Under the pieces are notes generated by a model. The model searched no databases. It saw only the letters and a list, made by a program, of their open reading frames with translations, and had not been told where the DNA came from. 33,243 nt of DNA from Thalassovita sp. (GTDB lineage: Bacteria; Bacteroidota; Bacteroidia; Cytophagales; Flammeovirgaceae), in NCBI GenBank assembly GCA_002729595.1, contig PBYL01000424.1:1-33243 (forward strand), read 5' to 3'. A program made the translations under genes and the position numbers. This document shows, piece after piece, positions 14,266-24,800 of the stretch. The first letter of the stretch is position 1. Every line of letters begins with the position of its first letter.

Positions 14266-14814
14266 ATGTTTTCTGATATAAAAACCGAAAGGCTAAAATT
14301 AAGTCAGCTACAGGCAGCAGACATTCCTAACATAGTAGAATATGCTAGTAATAAAAAGGTAGCAGACATGACTATGAATATTCCGCATCCCTACAAAGAG
14401 GAAGATGCCATATTCTGGATTAATGCAGCCAACGAAGGTTTTAAAAGAAGAACTCAATTTACTTTTAGAGTCGCAATAAATGAAAGTAACAAGTTTATTG
14501 GCGGCATGGGGCTCAAAGTAGATAATCGATTTAATAAAGCTGAGCTAGGTTATTGGATTGGTGAACCGTATTGGGGCAATGGCTATGCAACAGAAGCAGC
14601 CGGAGCATTGATCATTTTCGGATTTGAGGTGTTAAACCTCAATAAAATTTTTGCCACACATTTAATAGATAATCCTGCATCAGGTAAAGTGATGAAAAAA
14701 AACGGAATGATTAAAGAAGCCGAATTGGTAGAGCATTTTAGAAAAGATGAAAAATACCTAACCGTGGTGCAATACAGACTTACCAGAAAAGAATATGAAG
14801 AGAGAAAGATGTAA
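14266..14814 (+). CDS. GNAT-family N-acetyltransferase (RimJ/RimL-like)
   Basis: A 182-residue protein typical of the ribosomal-protein-alanine acetyltransferase group (Acetyltransf_3). It opens with IKTERLKLSQLQAADI; the acetyl-CoA-binding motif A is ELGYWIGEPYWGNGYATEAAGALI (in parts, about 106-129), and NPASGKVMKKNGM follows, as in RimJ/RimL. It transfers acetyl from acetyl-CoA to an amino group; the acceptor is not known, since most of these proteins are not true ribosomal modifiers. The start is ATG 14266; an in-frame GTG at 14260 would add two residues and sits closer to an AGAAGG sequence. The next gene begins 16 bp after the stop, so they probably form a pair. Confidence 0.9.
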   Translation: MFSDIKTERLKLSQLQAADIPNIVEYASNKKVADMTMNIPHPYKEEDAIFWINAANEGFKRRTQFTFRVAINESNKFIGGMGLKVDNRFNKAELGYWIGEPYWGNGYATEAAGALIIFGFEVLNLNKIFATHLIDNPASGKVMKKNGMIKEAELVEHFRKDEKYLTVVQYRLTRKEYEERKM

Positions 14815-14830
14815 ATTAGATGGGATAATT

Positions 14831-15307
14831 ATGGGTATCGTAAAAGAGTATTATAGAGTAGAAGATAAGATGATCGATTATTTTATTCAGAATCCTGAAG
14901 AAGCTAGTGATTACTTTGATAATAATTATTGTTTTATGGGTGGTAAATATCATGATAACCCAGAAAGACATTTTTATTTAGATAAATCTTGGGATGAAAT
15001 TATTCCATTATTGATAAAATGTGATAAGTCTGAAAATAATATAGTAAAAGAGATAAATGGAATAAGCTTTAGGTATTTTGATGATCCCTTCTACATAAAA
15101 TCAGAATTAGCAGCTGAAATATGTGATGCATTACAATTAATTGTAGAAGAAGAGTTAAGGGAAGCTTATAATATTTCGAAAATGAAGAGTAATGAATTAA
15201 ATGATGATCTCTGGAAAAATTATTTTCTTCTTTACATAAATAAATTAAAAGCTGCATTTCAAACGGCTAAGAGATTTAAAGATGGTATTGTGATAAATGC
15301 GTGTTAG
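14831..15307 (+). CDS. DUF1877 (YfbM-like) family protein
   Basis: A 158-residue cytosolic protein starting at ATG 14831 (MGIVKEYYRV), where the family consensus begins; an in-frame ATG at 14795 would overlap the acetyltransferase gene. The family-like pieces are MGIVKEYYRVEDKMIDYFI, then FYLDKSWDEIIPLL (about 65-78), in which the DK-W---L pattern is the DUF1877 hallmark, followed by an acidic helix rich in Glu and Leu. E. coli YfbM is a member; the function is unknown. It has no signal peptide or membrane segment. It is transcribed with the acetyltransferase, converging on the sulfatase gene. Confidence 0.65.
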   Translation: MGIVKEYYRVEDKMIDYFIQNPEEASDYFDNNYCFMGGKYHDNPERHFYLDKSWDEIIPLLIKCDKSENNIVKEINGISFRYFDDPFYIKSELAAEICDALQLIVEEELREAYNISKMKSNELNDDLWKNYFLLYINKLKAAFQTAKRFKDGIVINAC

Positions 15308-15371
15308 ACAAACCCCCACACCATAAATCACTCATTACAGCTTGGGGGAATATATGCAAAGCGATTGAATA

Positions 15372-16808
15372 CTAACCACCTTGCTGGCTTTCATTTATAT
15401 AGGTTCTATCAGTTTCGATGTGTTGGTGTAACTGATTATGCAAGCTTTGCACAGTGTCTTTTATGCCATTGGCTCCAACAATATTCTTGTTTTCATCTGG
15501 GTCTGTTTGGTGATCATACAACATACTCGCATAAATAGAATCTTGTTGGTTAATCCATTCTGTATACAAATATCTATCTGTAATAATAGATTCTCCTTTT
15601 ATAAATCTAGAATACACTTTTTCTTTCCATGCTTGATCTGGATTTTCGAGCAATGGCACAAAACTTTTACCGTGTAGCTGTTTAGGTTTTTCAAGGCCAG
15701 ATAACTCACATAAAGTTGGGTAAATATCTATAAACTCAACCAAAGCTTTTGATCTGTGTTGATCATTATAACCGGGCGCTCTTATTATTAAAGGTGCATT
15801 GAGTGAGGTTTTAAAATTGGCATGTTTACACCAAATACTATGTTCGCCCAATTGCCAACCGTGGTCGCCCCAAAGTACCACAATGGTATTTTCGGCTAAG
15901 CCTAACTCATCTAAAGCATCCAAAACGCGACCAATTTGAACATCCACATAACTCACACAAGCATAATAACCTCTAATCAAGTTTAAAGCAGTACTATCTG
16001 CCACTGGTCCCTCTTTAGGAATACTGTAATACGATCTCAATTCACCGAAATTATGAATAGCCGCTTTAGGTGCATTTTGTGGCGGATAATAATTGTTTGG
16101 TAATTGAATATTCTCTTCAGGATATAAATCCCAATATTTTTTAGGAGCATTAAATGGCAAATGAGGTTTTAAGAAACCCGTAGCCACAAAAAATGGCTTG
16201 CCTTCTTCTTTGAGTCTTTTAAGGTCGGCAATGGTTTTTGAAGCAATTTTTCCGTCAAAATACGCTGTGTCAGCTACTTCGCCAGCTTCGTAAGGAAAGC
16301 CTCTTTGTTTGCCGTCACTAAAAATATCTTGGTTAAGCTTTGTCTGGTAGTTCATATAACTACTCGTTTCTGCCGGATTCCAAGGTGCCTCTGTCCAACT
16401 GTCTTTTAAATCATCTTTGTGGTGAAACACCTTTCCATTGGAGATTGTGTGATAACCATTTTGCTTAAAAAGTGCTGGCAAACTAATCGCTCCAGGGACA
16501 TCCTCTTGCGCCCAAGTATTGTAATCTACAAAGCGGTTTACTGTGGGGCGAATGCCGGTAAGTAAACTAGCTCTAGAAGCACCACAAACAGGAATGTTAC
16601 AATAGGCATTTGTAAATACCATTCCTGAGTTGGCCAATTTGTCGATATTGGGTGAAATAATGTGGCTTTGTCCATAGCAACCCAGCTCCGGTCTCAAATC
16701 ATCCACCGCGATAAACAAAACATTGGGTTGTTGTATCTTCTCTCTCTGAGGCGAACAGGCAGCTAAACAAGCAGAGATAAATAGCAATATTAATTTTCCA
16801 TATTTCAT
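15372..16808 (-). CDS. Formylglycine-dependent sulfatase lipoprotein (iduronate-2-sulfatase-like)
   Basis: A 478-residue protein with a lipobox ending LAAC (Cys18), so anchored in the outer or inner membrane facing the periplasm or surface. The alkaline phosphatase-like sulfatase fold is clear: NVLFIAVDDLRPELGCYG with metal ligands Asp36/Asp37, and PVCGASRASLLTG with Cys75 in the C-x-A-S-R signature converted to formylglycine. FVATGFLKPHLPFNAPKKYW and LWGDHGWQLGEHSIWCKH complete the active site. These segments match the S1_7-like iduronate-2-sulfatase group, which in marine Bacteroidota removes sulfate from algal glycans. It starts 9 bp after the stop of the upstream glycosidase gene, so they are co-transcribed. 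An anaerobic-type or FGE maturase must be encoded elsewhere. Confidence 0.93.
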   Translation of the reverse strand: MKYGKLILLFISACLAACSPQREKIQQPNVLFIAVDDLRPELGCYGQSHIISPNIDKLANSGMVFTNAYCNIPVCGASRASLLTGIRPTVNRFVDYNTWAQEDVPGAISLPALFKQNGYHTISNGKVFHHKDDLKDSWTEAPWNPAETSSYMNYQTKLNQDIFSDGKQRGFPYEAGEVADTAYFDGKIASKTIADLKRLKEEGKPFFVATGFLKPHLPFNAPKKYWDLYPEENIQLPNNYYPPQNAPKAAIHNFGELRSYYSIPKEGPVADSTALNLIRGYYACVSYVDVQIGRVLDALDELGLAENTIVVLWGDHGWQLGEHSIWCKHANFKTSLNAPLIIRAPGYNDQHRSKALVEFIDIYPTLCELSGLEKPKQLHGKSFVPLLENPDQAWKEKVYSRFIKGESIITDRYLYTEWINQQDSIYASMLYDHQTDPDENKNIVGANGIKDTVQSLHNQLHQHIETDRTYINESQQGG

Positions 16809-16817
16809 ATTTTACGA

Positions 16818-18860
16818 TTAAAGTTGATCTACTAAAATTATTAAAGGTCTCTCAGTTACATTCACTGTTACAGTATTATTTTCAATGTTTAATTCGGTGG
16901 AGATACCTGCTTCTTGTTGATGTTCCAGTTTGATCTCAGTGGCTTTTTGGCTTGTATCACTAAGTGAGAGAGAGAAGTTGTTCACCGTTGTTCCATCAGA
17001 AGTTGGACACCAAAGTACATAAGCTCCTGCTTTTGTTTCTGGATTGCTAAACTTATAAATCCATACATTTTCATCGCCTGAGTTTTGCTCAGCTTGAAAA
17101 GTCATTCCACTAAGCGCATTTTTTAATGTTTTTACATAATACCAAGAAGGCTTGAGTTCATCATCTACTGTAACAAAGCCACATTCGCCAAAAACATCGT
17201 GCTTGTAATTTTTAAGATCATTGGCGAGGTACATCATCATTCTGTCAATTCCCGCACCGGCACCAATCAAATATTCTCTTACTAACCATTGCCCTTGTAT
17301 CTCAAACATGCTGATTTTATCCGGGTAAAGTGTATGGCCAAAAGCCGCTGATTGATAGCTGCTTTCGTCTGTATCCCAGCCAAATTCGCTTAACCAGAGT
17401 TCTTTATCTGGTAAATGTTTGTCTCTCCATGCTACTATCTTTTCTAGTTTTTCTTTTAGCCCATCTGCTTCTGGGCTTACACCATGTGCCTCTTCGCCAG
17501 AATGTTGCTTGCCTCTGGTATTACAGTAATGATGCAGGTTAATTACATCGGCAGGGAAGGAGCCATCTCGATAATGATCTGCCCATAATTTCATCGCTTG
17601 TACATAGCTGAGTGAAAGGGCTGCCAAACCACCAAAAACATATTTGGTGTTAGGGTCTGCATTTTTTACTCCAAAACCATCTCCCATTTGGTTGAGGTGT
17701 CCGTCGTAAGAAGCACTGCAAAATGCCGCAAACTGGTAAGGTGTAAAATGTCCGGCAGGATCTCCCCACCATCTGTTTGGTTCATTCCAGTTTTCGAAAT
17801 AATTGATGAAACCCAAACCACTTTTCTTTGGGCTCGCTTCTGTAGTTCGAAGCAGGTTTTCTGGTACTTTTTGATTTCCATATCTAGCTACATATTGGAA
17901 AGAGTAATCAGCCATTATTTTATATGAAAGTGGATCGTTAGGGTCGCCTCCAAAGCTTGGAATATTTTCATGCTTATTTTCCTCATCTACATGTCGATGA
18001 ATGCAGGGAACAGCTTCGATACCCATATCTTTCATTTTTTGGTAATATAAATCACTGTTATTCATATCTGCCTGAGCGTATTTTTCCTTTCCAGCAACTT
18101 CGTTTAAGTCTCCCCAATTGATTGGTTTTTGCAAATCGGTTACCCCATTCCAGCGCCAAGGTCTATATTCTCTAACCAGTCCAATCGCTTCGTGTAGTTT
18201 ATCAGGAATGGTGATGTAAGAGTTCATTCCTATAAATTCATCCATAGTAATAGCAAACTCTTTGGGCTCATTATAAGTGGTTTTGGGAGAAACATCTTCT
18301 AACGGATATCCTTTAATTATTACCTCTTTTATTGCCAAATCGCAGTTTTCTGGAAACTCTGCCGATTGATTATAGAAATTGGTCGCTAGTTTTTCTAAAT
18401 GCAGATATTGAGTTTCGTAATTGCAGCTAAGTGTAATCCATGAGTTGGCATTATCCATCTGTACTTTTATAGAATCTTGCCAATTAAAAGGTGTTCCGGT
18501 AGAAACTTGTAGTTCACCTCCACTAATATTTCTCTCTCTTTCTCCATCAAAAATTAATATTTCTTCGATTTTGTATTTGCTACCAAAGTCGATAATAATT
18601 CCAGCAGGCCAGTAAGTTTTTACCCCATAAGTTTCCCATCGGGTAGTAGGGGTTTCATTTGCTTCTTGCTCGTCAAACCAAGCCATGTGTTCGCCATAAC
18701 CAGTTTCATTAATTACCATGTCTTCGGTAATGGGAATAATGCTGGCTGCTTGTTCTTTGCAACTATTAAGGGCAAAAAGGAATAATAGAAAGGTTAATTT
18801 AAATATCGTTTTTATCACTGATTGATGCTTTTTATTTATTTGATTAGAATGTAAAGGCAA
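16818..18860 (-). CDS. Putative glycoside hydrolase (clan GH-A-like) lipoprotein with N-terminal discoidin-like region
   Basis: A 680-residue lipoprotein; the lipobox is FALNSC with Cys34 (a GTG at codon 15 would give a more compact signal). Residues about 60-195 resemble a discoidin-like sandwich (GIIIDFGSKYKIEEILIFDG). Residues about 205-590 look like a TIM barrel: ENWNEPNRWW with Glu360 as acid/base candidate, and ELWLSEFGWDT with Glu492 as nucleophile candidate, 132 residues apart, which is typical of clan GH-A retaining enzymes (GH39/GH5-like). A C-terminal beta domain (about 600-680) closes it. I cannot assign a GH family. It lies between a GH172-type enzyme and a sulfatase, in one likely operon, so the target is probably the same sulfated glycan. 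Confidence 0.7.
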   Translation of the reverse strand: MPLHSNQINKKHQSVIKTIFKLTFLLFLFALNSCKEQAASIIPITEDMVINETGYGEHMAWFDEQEANETPTTRWETYGVKTYWPAGIIIDFGSKYKIEEILIFDGERERNISGGELQVSTGTPFNWQDSIKVQMDNANSWITLSCNYETQYLHLEKLATNFYNQSAEFPENCDLAIKEVIIKGYPLEDVSPKTTYNEPKEFAITMDEFIGMNSYITIPDKLHEAIGLVREYRPWRWNGVTDLQKPINWGDLNEVAGKEKYAQADMNNSDLYYQKMKDMGIEAVPCIHRHVDEENKHENIPSFGGDPNDPLSYKIMADYSFQYVARYGNQKVPENLLRTTEASPKKSGLGFINYFENWNEPNRWWGDPAGHFTPYQFAAFCSASYDGHLNQMGDGFGVKNADPNTKYVFGGLAALSLSYVQAMKLWADHYRDGSFPADVINLHHYCNTRGKQHSGEEAHGVSPEADGLKEKLEKIVAWRDKHLPDKELWLSEFGWDTDESSYQSAAFGHTLYPDKISMFEIQGQWLVREYLIGAGAGIDRMMMYLANDLKNYKHDVFGECGFVTVDDELKPSWYYVKTLKNALSGMTFQAEQNSGDENVWIYKFSNPETKAGAYVLWCPTSDGTTVNNFSLSLSDTSQKATEIKLEHQQEAGISTELNIENNTVTVNVTERPLIILVDQL

Positions 18861-18946
18861 AAAGAATCTCAGTTAAGAAGAAATGAGGTGTTAATTGCCT
18901 CATTCACTCCTTAAAAATTCTCTTTGAAAAATTGCGTGAGTTTTTA

Positions 18947-20086
18947 CTAGTTAATTTCTAACTCATCTTTCGATGGAAAATCTGGGAAAGCATTATGTGG
19001 CTCTGCCTGATACCAAAAAGCCACAGAAGCTATGTCGTCTTTTAAAGGCAAATACCTTCCATCGCTTCTCCAACCCAATGCTTGCATGGTTACTTTTAGG
19101 TCTTTGTCAAACCGAATTGGGTCGGTTACATGCCAGCGATACATACCAAATCGGGTTTGCGATTTATAAGTAAAATCTCCCTCAGGTCTAATTACATGGA
19201 AGCCGGCATAAGGAGTTGTATAATCTATGTACTGTCCTTTTATGGCAAACCCGTAAGAGCCACAAAAATAATCTTCGGTACCAGTGCCGCAAATGGTCGG
19301 GAACTGCTTATCTCCATCCATAAAAAATTTAATTTCACCTTCGCCCCACCAGCCATTGTTGTTGCTTTGCCAAGCCATGTAAGTTCCCACATACTGCCCT
19401 TTGCCTTTTATGTTATCCACAATGGTATACACATCTTTGTATTTAACAGGATTTACTCTTCTGAACTGTGCGTGGAAATAGGCTGCATCTTCTGGCACTT
19501 CGGTTAAGGTATAATCGATTTGGTAATACAAACGCATGGGTTTGGTATCGATATTTTCCATTGTAATGCGACACTTTTTTCTGAAAGGCATCACCCAATA
19601 ACTATTAAAAGCACTACCGGGATTTACACAAACTGCTAGAGAATTAATTTGTTTGTATTCGTAAGCAGCTGCGAAAAAATCACCTACTGGAACTTCTACA
19701 GACGGTTCTTTTTCATCATCCCAATAGATTCTAATTACCGAATATCGCCAGTTACCAGTTGGAGTCATCCAGATGTGTTGAATAGCTCCAGAGCCATCGA
19801 TATTCGCCAGTTCAAAAACTGAATCAGCAGGAATAACTATAAAAGGATTTGTTTTCCAGCCAAGACCTAAATCTCTGGCAGCCGCTCCGGCACTTCCATC
19901 TTCTATTGTTGTTCTGCCTCCGCCGCCTTTTTCTCCGGTAAAGTTTTCTGGGCTAATCGATCTAGTTTTAGCATCTGACAGTTGGTAAAGGTTATTCATA
20001 TTCACATTTAAACCATTAAACTCTTGGGCATAAAGTGCTACTGAACTAAGGATAAGGCTGAAAACGAAAATTAATCTGAGTCGCAT
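18947..20086 (-). CDS. DUF2961/GH172 family glycoside hydrolase
   Basis: A 379-residue secreted protein (signal MRLRLIFVFSLILSSVALYA, mature end starting QEFNG). DUF2961 hallmarks are the Gly-rich GEKGGGGRTTIEDGSAGAAARDLG (in parts, about 51-74), IQHIWMTPTGNW, VPVGDFFAA, and GTGTEDYFCGSYGF (about 265-280) with a conserved acidic residue. The family was made GH172 after members were shown to act on fructofuranose and arabinofuranose linkages (difructose dianhydride, alpha-D-arabinan). The substrate here may thus be a furanoside, but is inferred. It lies 187 bp behind susD, after a terminator, and is followed 86 bp later by the GH-A-like gene and then the sulfatase; these three probably form a sub-operon with its own promoter or read-through. 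Confidence 0.88.
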   Translation of the reverse strand: MRLRLIFVFSLILSSVALYAQEFNGLNVNMNNLYQLSDAKTRSISPENFTGEKGGGGRTTIEDGSAGAAARDLGLGWKTNPFIVIPADSVFELANIDGSGAIQHIWMTPTGNWRYSVIRIYWDDEKEPSVEVPVGDFFAAAYEYKQINSLAVCVNPGSAFNSYWVMPFRKKCRITMENIDTKPMRLYYQIDYTLTEVPEDAAYFHAQFRRVNPVKYKDVYTIVDNIKGKGQYVGTYMAWQSNNNGWWGEGEIKFFMDGDKQFPTICGTGTEDYFCGSYGFAIKGQYIDYTTPYAGFHVIRPEGDFTYKSQTRFGMYRWHVTDPIRFDKDLKVTMQALGWRSDGRYLPLKDDIASVAFWYQAEPHNAFPDFPSKDELEIN

Positions 20087-20242
20087 GAGTATAGTTTATC
20101 AAAAAATTATATTGAATGATTTTTAAGCTTTAGAAAAAATTAGCGCGATGCACTTTTAAAAAAATGCAGGTATGGCTATATCAATTTATGAAATGTTATG
20201 CTACTTTCTGTGATGGACTGTGATGAAAACATAAAGAAAATT

Positions 20243-20264
20243 GGGGCAAGCGTTTACCTGCCCC
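20243..20264 (-). terminator. Hairpin terminator after susD
   Basis: On the minus strand GGGGCA and TGCCCC (plus 20259-20264 and 20243-20248) form a 6-bp GC-rich stem with a 10-nt loop, then AATTTTCTTTAT. It starts 10 bp after the susD stop at 20274. The U-run is imperfect, so partial read-through into the GH172 gene is plausible, a common way to keep SusCD levels above those of downstream enzymes. Confidence 0.65.
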
Positions 20265-20273
20265 ATTGAGCAA

Positions 20274-21764
20274 CTAATAACCGATATTTTGTGTCAAATT
20301 GGGGTTGAGTTGTAACTCCACAGCTGGAATCGGCATTAGATAATCTTCTTCGGTAATATCGCCAAGTGGTGCTAGATCGCCATTGGCTTTATTCTGGTTA
20401 GCTTCTTTTACTTTTTCAGTTCTTACAAGATCAAACCATCTGGTGTATTCGGCGGCTAGTTCCCAAGCTTTCTCTTGTAGTACGGCATCTCTAAACTCAG
20501 TAGCAGACAAGCCCGGCTCCAAATCGACTGAGGCATCTGGAGTATCTATAGCTAAGCCTTTTGCTCTTCTTTTTACCATGTTTACAGCTTCATAAGCCTT
20601 TTCACTTGGGCCAGAAGACATGGCTGCTGCTTCTGCATAAGTGAGTAATACTTCTGAGAATCTCAAGATTTGTAAGTTTCTACCAGTAAGGTATCTGCTT
20701 TCAAAATTATCGTCTCCCGGTATTGAGCCATCTCTAAATTTGCCAACAAATGGATGTTTTGCATTGCTGTTTTGCCACTCGGTACCATCGGTAAATGTGG
20801 TGTGGAAAGTAACATCTTTTCTTGGCCCTTCTGGAAAATCATTGAAGAACCCAACCTCAAAAAAGATTTGATCCCATCCGCCTTCTTCACTTGGTCCCAT
20901 AGTAGTGGCAGTGATACTGGTTCTTGCATTGGTGCCACAATCTACCAATCGGCAAAATTGAATACCCCAAACAATCTCATCATTCAATTCATTAGACATG
21001 AGCCAAACATCTTTGTAATCTGGCAAAAGGTAATGTGGTGAGTTATCTATCACTTCACCTGCTTTTTGGGCTGCTAATGCATATTTAGATTCGTCTTTTA
21101 GCGGCCAGCCTGCCATGGTTAAATATACTTGAGAAAGTAAAGATTTTGCTGCCCAAACTGTAACACGACCGGGCTCACCAGCCCAAGATTCGGGTAAGTG
21201 TTGTTCGGCAAACAATAGATCTTCTTCAATTAAGGCATAAACTTCTTCTATTGGTGATCTGGTAATTTCCATATCTAATGTGGTGGTTGTAATGGGTACA
21301 TCACCAAAAAGTCTTACCAACCAGAAATAAGAAAATGCTCTTAAAAATCTCACTTGTGCAACTCTTGAAAGTACAGCATCTTCTTCGGCGACTACCTTCT
21401 CATAGTTTTCGATCACGTTGTTGGCAGAGTAGATTATTTTATAATGTTGCCCCCAGAAAATAGAAACAATATTGCTGAGTGGTTCTACGGCAAAACGATC
21501 GTATTGCGACCAACCAGATTGCGTAGGTAAAGTAGTAAGATCGTCAGCACCCATAAGTGGAGCCCAAATATCTCTAGATGGAATACCTCCCCATGCACCT
21601 CCTAGTAATTCAGAATAAGTAGCGGTTACTCCCGCATCCAAATCGGATAAGGAAGAAAAAAATGAATCGCTAACTAATGTTCCTTTGGCTTCTTCTTCCA
21701 AATCTTGGCAAGAAAAAACCATTGCCAGAATGAGTAAAACCGTTGTTATGGAAGTTATTTTCAT
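20274..21764 (-). CDS. susD-like: SusD/RagB-family glycan-binding outer-membrane lipoprotein
   Basis: A 496-residue protein from ATG 21764, the start of a lipoprotein signal with lipobox MVFSC (Cys19). SusD features are seen in order: an N-terminal helical part with ATYSELLGGAWGG, RFLRAFSYFWLVRLFGDVPITT (in parts), TVWAAKSLLSQVYLTMAGW, a variable glycan-facing region, and the C-terminal RFSEVLLTYAEAAA, ELAAEYTRWFDLVRTEK and EEDYLMPIPAVELQLNPNLTQN blocks (in parts), all RagB/SusD hallmarks. It sits as a lid on the partner SusC transporter at the cell surface and captures oligosaccharide. It follows susC with a 38-bp gap and a terminator after it. The specific ligand is not visible. Confidence 0.96.
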   Translation of the reverse strand: MKITSITTVLLILAMVFSCQDLEEEAKGTLVSDSFFSSLSDLDAGVTATYSELLGGAWGGIPSRDIWAPLMGADDLTTLPTQSGWSQYDRFAVEPLSNIVSIFWGQHYKIIYSANNVIENYEKVVAEEDAVLSRVAQVRFLRAFSYFWLVRLFGDVPITTTTLDMEITRSPIEEVYALIEEDLLFAEQHLPESWAGEPGRVTVWAAKSLLSQVYLTMAGWPLKDESKYALAAQKAGEVIDNSPHYLLPDYKDVWLMSNELNDEIVWGIQFCRLVDCGTNARTSITATTMGPSEEGGWDQIFFEVGFFNDFPEGPRKDVTFHTTFTDGTEWQNSNAKHPFVGKFRDGSIPGDDNFESRYLTGRNLQILRFSEVLLTYAEAAAMSSGPSEKAYEAVNMVKRRAKGLAIDTPDASVDLEPGLSATEFRDAVLQEKAWELAAEYTRWFDLVRTEKVKEANQNKANGDLAPLGDITEEDYLMPIPAVELQLNPNLTQNIGY

Positions 21765-21802
21765 ATTTGTATAAATCATGATAATTTCGGTTAAAGCATG
21801 GA

Positions 21803-24800
21803 TTAAAGAGAGATTTTAGTGCCTACAGTAAATGTTCTGATGGCTGGGTAAGTGCTGTTGTCAACACCTTGCTGCGTGTCTGAACCAAGTGGTGTAGTAG
21901 AAAGCTCCGGATCGTAGCTCGAATAGTTGGTGATTAAACCAAAGTTTTGAACACTGATGTAGAATCTGGCTCTGCTCAGGGTATTTTTCAATACCGTTTC
22001 AGGAATGGTATAGCCTAAGGTAACATTGGCAATTCTGATAAAACTACCATCTTCTATCCATTGGTCTGAGTTTGATCTTGAATTACTGGTTGTACTAAAT
22101 CCCGGAATGTCTGATTGGTTGTTTTCTGGCGTCCATCTGTTGAGTATTTCCTTAGAAGTAGGAATGGCATCGCCACTACCAAGAATTAAGAACCGTGTAT
22201 AATTCCAAACATCATTGCCTTGAGTACCATTAATCAATACATTCAGATCGAAGTTTTTGTATTCAATGCTGGTGTTCCAACCCCAATTAAAATCTGGAAG
22301 TGGGCTTCCCAAAATACTCATATCTTCGTTACCAATTACCTTATCGCCATTTACATCTCTGTATCGAGGATCACCCGGAACTTGATAATATTCTGCTGCT
22401 TCTGCTGCCTGATCTTCTTTCCAAGTTCCTTCGTAAGTGAGGCCATAGAATTGGGAAATTGGTTCATCCGGTTTCAGTATAAAGTTGCCAATGTACAGTA
22501 CACTGTCTTCTCCCAGAGATAGAATTTTATTTCGGTTAATGCTCATGTTGAAAGAAGTGTTTAGTTTGAAATTAGCATGATCGATGGTAGACCAGTTTAC
22601 CAAAAATTCAAAACCTTTATTCTCAACAGAACCTATATTTTTAAGCACACTGCCACCGCCTGCATATTGTGGTACTGGCACATTTAACAACAGGTCGTTG
22701 GTTTCTTTGTGGTAATAATCTATTGTACCATTTACTTTTCCATCTAAAATTCCATAGTCAATCCCTACATTGTATTGTGTGGTAGTTTCCCACTTTAAAT
22801 CTGGGTTAGATGGAGTTCCCGGACCAACACCCACACTCATAGAAGTGTTGTTAAATGGATAATTCTGGTTGAGTGCCAATGTGGTAAGCGTTTGGTATGG
22901 TGAAATTGCCTGACTACCCACTTTACCAATACTGGTTCTTATTTTTAAATCGCTAATAAAATCGACTGTATTTAAGAATGCCTCGTCTGATAAACGCCAA
23001 GCAAATGCAGCAGAAGGGAAATATCCATATTTGTTGCCTTCGCCAAATTTAGAAGAACCATCTGCCCTGAACGATGCAGTAAACAGGTATTTATCTTTAA
23101 AAGTATAATTTACTCTACCAAGAAAAGATTGAAGCGTTTCATCAGAATAACCAGAAGATACTTGTTGGTTAGCACCTAATTGCAATCGGTAATAGGTTAA
23201 TGCATTGGTGGTTAAACCTGTGGCATAAGAATAGTTGCCTTCCGATTTGGTAACCTGTTGTTCGTAAATCGCTGAAATGTCAAACTTGTGGTCGTTACCC
23301 AGTTTTCTTGCATAATTTAAGATGTTGGTGTTTTGCAACCTGTAATAAAAATTATCTGACTGGATGGCTTCGCTCGTAGATTCATCTGCACCGGGTTGGA
23401 AACGCTTAAAGGTCGGGCTATGCGTAAATACGCCATTTACTCCACCCATTACAGAGAGTTTTAAACCTTCAATTATCTCGTAGTTCAGTTGAAGTTTAGA
23501 CCAAGTATTCCACTTTTTCTCATCGAATAATCTTTCTGTAACCTGATATACTGGGTTTGCTGCAATAGGTCCATAAGAACCCGGAGAAAGCGTATAGCCT
23601 TGTGTTTCTTCGTCTATTACAGCAATGTTTGGAGGAAATACATGAGCTGCACCCAAAGCAGTACTTCTACCATCGTAAGTATAATTATTTCTGGCTGTGG
23701 TATGGTTTGCATAGATATTAAAGTCTACATCTATTTTTTTAGTAAGCTCAGAACTGAGGTTAGCTCTAATACCATATCTTTTGTAGTATGAGTTTTTGAT
23801 AATTCCCTCTTGATCTGCCATAGAACCAGAAATATAAAATCTGGTTTTATCGGTACCTCCACTTAAAGAAAGCTGATAATTTTGAGTGGCTCCGGTTCTC
23901 AATATTTCGTCTAGCCAATTGGTGCCACCAGTGCTAGCTACAGAGTCAATTTCACTTTGAGTAAATACATCATTTAAACCTAAATCTTGGTTTCTGGCAT
24001 TTACCACGTTCATGTATTCTTCTGCATTGAGCAAGTCTAGTTCGCGGCTAATTTTATCCGCACTGTAAAATGCATCAAAGTCTATTTTTAGCTGTCCTTT
24101 TTTTCCAGATTTAGTTGTGATAATTACAACACCATTCGAACCTCTAGAACCATAAATTGCTGTGGCAGAAGCATCTTTCAACACATCCATCGAAGCAATA
24201 TCGTTGGGATTAAGCGTAGAAATATCTGCGCCAATAAAGCCATCAATTACATAAAGCGGATTGTTATTGCCATTGATAGAGTTAAAGCCTCTAATTCTTA
24301 TTTTCATGCTGGCACCCGGTGCGCCACTGGGTGTTTGTACAGTAACTCCGGCAGTTCTGCCCTTCAATGCATTTTCAGTGCGAATCATCGGTTGTTGCTC
24401 AAAATCTTCTGAGTTAATAGAAGAGACAGAACCCGTTAAATCAGATTTGTCTTGCACACCATAACCAACCACCACAATTTCTTCGAGAGACTGTACATCG
24501 GGAGATAGCGATACATCAATTACAGATTGGTTGGCAACAGTTATTTCTTGAGAGTTAAAACCTACAAAGCTGAAAACCAATACGCTGCTGTTAGAAGGCA
24601 CTTTTATTTTGTAATTACCATTAATGTCACTCACCGCACCTTGCGAAGTGCCTTTTAAAATCACATTTACACCGGGCAAGCCTTCTCCATCTTCGCTAGA
24701 GGTAATGGTGCCACTTACATCAATTTCTTGTAGTAATTCATAAAAGTTATCTTCAGTTTCATCAGGTTTTTCAACATCTACAGAGATAGAGTTATTTACC

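Noticed and set aside
15309-15352. CCCCCA/TGGGGG inverted repeat as a terminator between converging genes
   Set aside because: The loop is over 20 nt and there is no T-run on either strand.
22220-24464. Plus-strand open frames opposite susC
   Set aside because: They are antisense shadows of a clearly intact SusC gene and lack starts, context and recognisable domains.
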